DNA of 64,000 nt from Hymenobacter convexus (GTDB taxonomy: Bacteria > Bacteroidota > Bacteroidia > Cytophagales > Hymenobacteraceae). The DNA is taken from contig NZ_JAUQON010000006.1 in the NCBI RefSeq assembly GCF_030580955.1, forward strand, positions 1 to 64,000, given 5' to 3'. A program made the position numbers and the translations under genes. The number at the start of each line of letters is the position of its first letter. The stretch's first letter is position 1. The notes under the pieces are model-generated. The model ran no database searches, was not told the DNA's origin, and saw nothing but the letters and a program-made list of their open reading frames with translations. Of this stretch, positions 62,024-64,000 are shown one piece after another.

Positions 62024-63525
62024 TGCCGCAGCTCACCACCTTTCGCCTCTATTTATTGGGCGTGGCGCTGCTGTTTGCGGGCTACGTGACGCTGGAATAC
62101 AACCGGCCCAAGCCCCTGGACTGGAGCCCGACCTACATCAACAAAGACAAGATTCCCTACGGCACCTACGTGCTGTATGACCAACTGCCGCGCCTGCTCG
62201 GCACCGACTCGGTGGAAACCGTGCGCCTGCCCGTGTACAGCCAACTCACCGGCCTGACGCAGGATGAATATGATGGCCTCCGGGCGCCCACGCCCGAAGA
62301 CCTCCTGCGCGGGCGCAAGCACAAAGCGTCGACCGATACCACGGCGACGTCTGAGGCAACGGATTCGGCCACCGTGGCGGCTGCCGCGGAACCGGCCGAC
62401 TCGGTGACGAACGAGGAGGCTGACTCCACCGCCACGGCATCGGCCGCCACCGATTCGACCGCTCAGACGGCAGCTGATGAGGACGAAGTATACGAGGAAG
62501 AGGAGCCGGAAGAATCGGCCGACGCCATTCCGCTCCGCGCGGGCTTGGCCAACTACTTGTTTATTAATGAAGGCTTTGAGTTGAGTCGGACCGACGCCCG
62601 GGCGCTGCTGCAGTACGTAGCCCGGGGCAACAATGCCTTCGTGGCGGCCAAATACTTCCGCAGCCAGCGCGGGCTACTGCGCGACAGCCTGGGCTTCGGT
62701 GTGAAAGAGCGGGCGCTTACGTCTTCCAAAAACCTGAAGGGCATTTTTTCCATCGATTCCGTCGACCTGCGCTTCACCAATCCGGCTCTGGCGCGGGCCC
62801 ACATCCGGCTGCCCGGCGTCAGCGTGGAGCAGTACCTGGAGGTGGATTCGGGGCGCGTGGGGCGCACCCTGGCCACGGATGCGCAGGGCCACGCCGTATT
62901 TGTTCGCATTGATTACGGGCGGGGGCATTTTTACCTCTGCACGGCGCCGGTGGCTTTCACCAACTACTATCTGCTGCGGCCGCGCACGGCGCGGTTTGCT
63001 GAGGCGGCACTGGCGTATCTGCCCGCGCGCCGGGCCTTATGGGACGAGTACCTGAAGCAGGGGCCGGTGGGCGAGCAGTCGCTGTTGCGGGTGGTATTTG
63101 CCCACGAGGCTTTGCGCTGGGCGTATTATTTGTGTTTGTTCGGCGGCTTGCTGTTTGTGCTGATTGAAGCGCGGCGTCGGCAGCGCATCATTCCCACCAT
63201 CAAGCCATTGCCCAATACCACGCTGCTATTTACGCGCACCGTGGCCAGCCTCTACCGGCAGGGCAGCAACCACGCGCTGATTGGGGAAAAGAAGGTGGCC
63301 CTGTTTATGGACTATCTGCGCCAACGCTTCCAGGAAACCAATCCCGACTTTGCCGACGCCGACTTCCGCGAGCGGCTAAGCCAGAAATCGGGCCTCACCC
63401 GCCAGCGCGTGGATGAGCTGCTGCGGCTGGTAAACTTTGCCCGCACTGCGCCCCAAATGACGGACCAGCAGCTGCTGCAGCTAAGCAAGGCACTCGGTGA
63501 TTTTAAACGGGAGGCCGGCCGATGA
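62023..63525 (+). CDS. DUF4350 domain-containing membrane protein
   Basis: The product is 500 residues. An N-terminal helix (about 8-24) is followed by YNRPKPLDWSPTYINKDKIPYGTYVLYD, a DUF4350-like start. An acidic Thr/Ala/Glu-rich insert of about 65 residues (about 100-165) follows. A soluble domain leads to a second helix (about 365-385) and a Lys/Arg-rich cytoplasmic tail. The stop overlaps the next start (ATGA). Confidence 0.82.
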   Translation: MPQLTTFRLYLLGVALLFAGYVTLEYNRPKPLDWSPTYINKDKIPYGTYVLYDQLPRLLGTDSVETVRLPVYSQLTGLTQDEYDGLRAPTPEDLLRGRKHKASTDTTATSEATDSATVAAAAEPADSVTNEEADSTATASAATDSTAQTAADEDEVYEEEEPEESADAIPLRAGLANYLFINEGFELSRTDARALLQYVARGNNAFVAAKYFRSQRGLLRDSLGFGVKERALTSSKNLKGIFSIDSVDLRFTNPALARAHIRLPGVSVEQYLEVDSGRVGRTLATDAQGHAVFVRIDYGRGHFYLCTAPVAFTNYYLLRPRTARFAEAALAYLPARRALWDEYLKQGPVGEQSLLRVVFAHEALRWAYYLCLFGGLLFVLIEARRRQRIIPTIKPLPNTTLLFTRTVASLYRQGSNHALIGEKKVALFMDYLRQRFQETNPDFADADFRERLSQKSGLTRQRVDELLRLVNFARTAPQMTDQQLLQLSKALGDFKREAGR

Positions 63526-63797
63526 ATGCGCACTTGCTCACCGTTGAAAAGCTCGCCGTGCTCATCAAATACCAGTGGGATTTGCGGCACTTCTACAAGC
63601 AGGCTTCGGCTACCGAAATGGCCCTGATGGATGGCCTCGACTGGAACAACCTGGCCGAGCTGCTGCAAGACCTGAAGCGCTATCATCACCAACTCGTTTC
63701 GGCTGATTACGCCGCTAAAATTCATGCGGAACTGCTCGCGGCCTGCGCCGATGAGGAAACCGCCCAGACATTCATTGGCTACGCCAGCACTTTGTAA
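63522..63797 (+). CDS. Small helical hypothetical protein
   Basis: The product is 91 residues, mostly helical (TVEKLAVLIKYQWDLRHFYKQAS; LAELLQDLKRYHHQLVSADYAAKIHAELL). No family is recognised. It is tightly coupled, with a 4-base overlap to the DUF4350 gene and no gap to the next start, so it is probably a genuine small subunit or adaptor in this cluster. Confidence 0.6.
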   Translation: MNAHLLTVEKLAVLIKYQWDLRHFYKQASATEMALMDGLDWNNLAELLQDLKRYHHQLVSADYAAKIHAELLAACADEETAQTFIGYASTL

Positions 63798-64000
63798 ATG
63801 GAAAACGAAAACCCCGACCTGACCTCCCCTACCCCGGCCCCCAACACGGCGGGCAGTACCCCAGCCGCATCCCAGCCCGCCGACATCCGACCGGCCACTG
63901 ACGCCTCGGAAACGCCTGCTGCTCCTGAAACTCAGTCCGCCTCTGAGGCCATCATCGCGCCAGAAAACACCTTCGGCCCGCGCACCGACTTCGCCCGCCT
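63798..64000 (+). CDS. Start of a probable MoxR-type AAA ATPase (cut by window end)
   Basis: The first 67 residues are visible. They are Pro/Ala/Thr/Glu-rich and end in ENTFGPRTDFARL, which resembles the lead-in to a MoxR ATPase core. The ATP-binding motifs lie beyond the window, so the call rests mainly on the conserved cluster order (DUF4129, DUF4350, MoxR). Confidence 0.55.
   Translation, partial: MENENPDLTSPTPAPNTAGSTPAASQPADIRPATDASETPAAPETQSASEAIIAPENTFGPRTDFAR

Overview
The window is a high-GC chromosomal segment of a Bacteroidota bacterium, most likely a Hymenobacter-like member of the Cytophagales. The signs are type IX secretion (T9SS) cargo proteins with Por-type C-termini, a SusC/SusD pair, TAnnTTTG-type promoter boxes with no Shine-Dalgarno leaders, and conserved Bacteroidota gene orders. 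Those orders are pyrG-yidC, parA-parB-DUF5683-dapB-lepB, ftsX-DUF3098-uppP-truB-ribF, and the RDD/SpoIIM/DUF4129/DUF4350/MoxR cluster. No prophage, transposase, CRISPR array or rRNA operon is visible. One tRNA (Cys) is present.

Layout. 1-0.65 kb: the 3' end of an FG-GAP/T9SS surface protein. 0.8-5.2 kb: pyrG, yidC and a DUF6438 protein. 5.3-8.0 kb (minus): an esterase and a peptide-binding lipoprotein. 8.2-13.9 kb: the ParAB-dapB-lepB chromosome partition/cell envelope cluster, interrupted by a low-GC overlapping pair encoding an S1-like and an EF-Tu domain-3-like protein. 14-18.3 kb: ung, apaG, two methyltransferases, an STM3941-like protein and kdsA. 18.4-21.2 kb: a coiled-coil membrane protein and a T9SS repeat protein. 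21.3-26.5 kb (minus): cyanophycin synthetase, tRNA-Cys and rpsA. 26.6-32.7 kb: a hypothetical protein, hydrolase, desaturase, HNH nuclease, NlpC/P60 peptidase, smpB and tsaD. 33-42 kb: tamB, ftsX, DUF3098, uppP, truB and ribF. 42-48.1 kb: tandem carboxypeptidase-like-domain paralogues and a CoA-transferase whose A and B subunits are separated by about 2.2 kb. 48.2-57.2 kb: a T9SS protein, a GNAT-nitrilase fusion, an SDR and SusC/SusD. 57.2-64 kb: RDD protein, SpoIIM, membrane paralogues, DUF4129, DUF4350 and the start of a probable MoxR ATPase gene.

The genes are mostly housekeeping and envelope functions: membrane insertion (YidC), signal peptide cleavage (LepB), outer-membrane biogenesis (TamB), lipid carrier recycling (UppP), LPS Kdo synthesis (KdsA), ribosome rescue (SmpB) and tRNA modification (TsaD, TruB).

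The most unusual content is intergenic. The window carries many long palindromes in several unrelated families. One family shares a GTCAT-N-C-N-GAGC core. A GAGACGCG hairpin family supplies the TAG stop codon of two genes. A third class is built from repeated short words, and its right arm always ends a few to about 15 bases before a start codon. These position rules are the strongest candidate for something undescribed.
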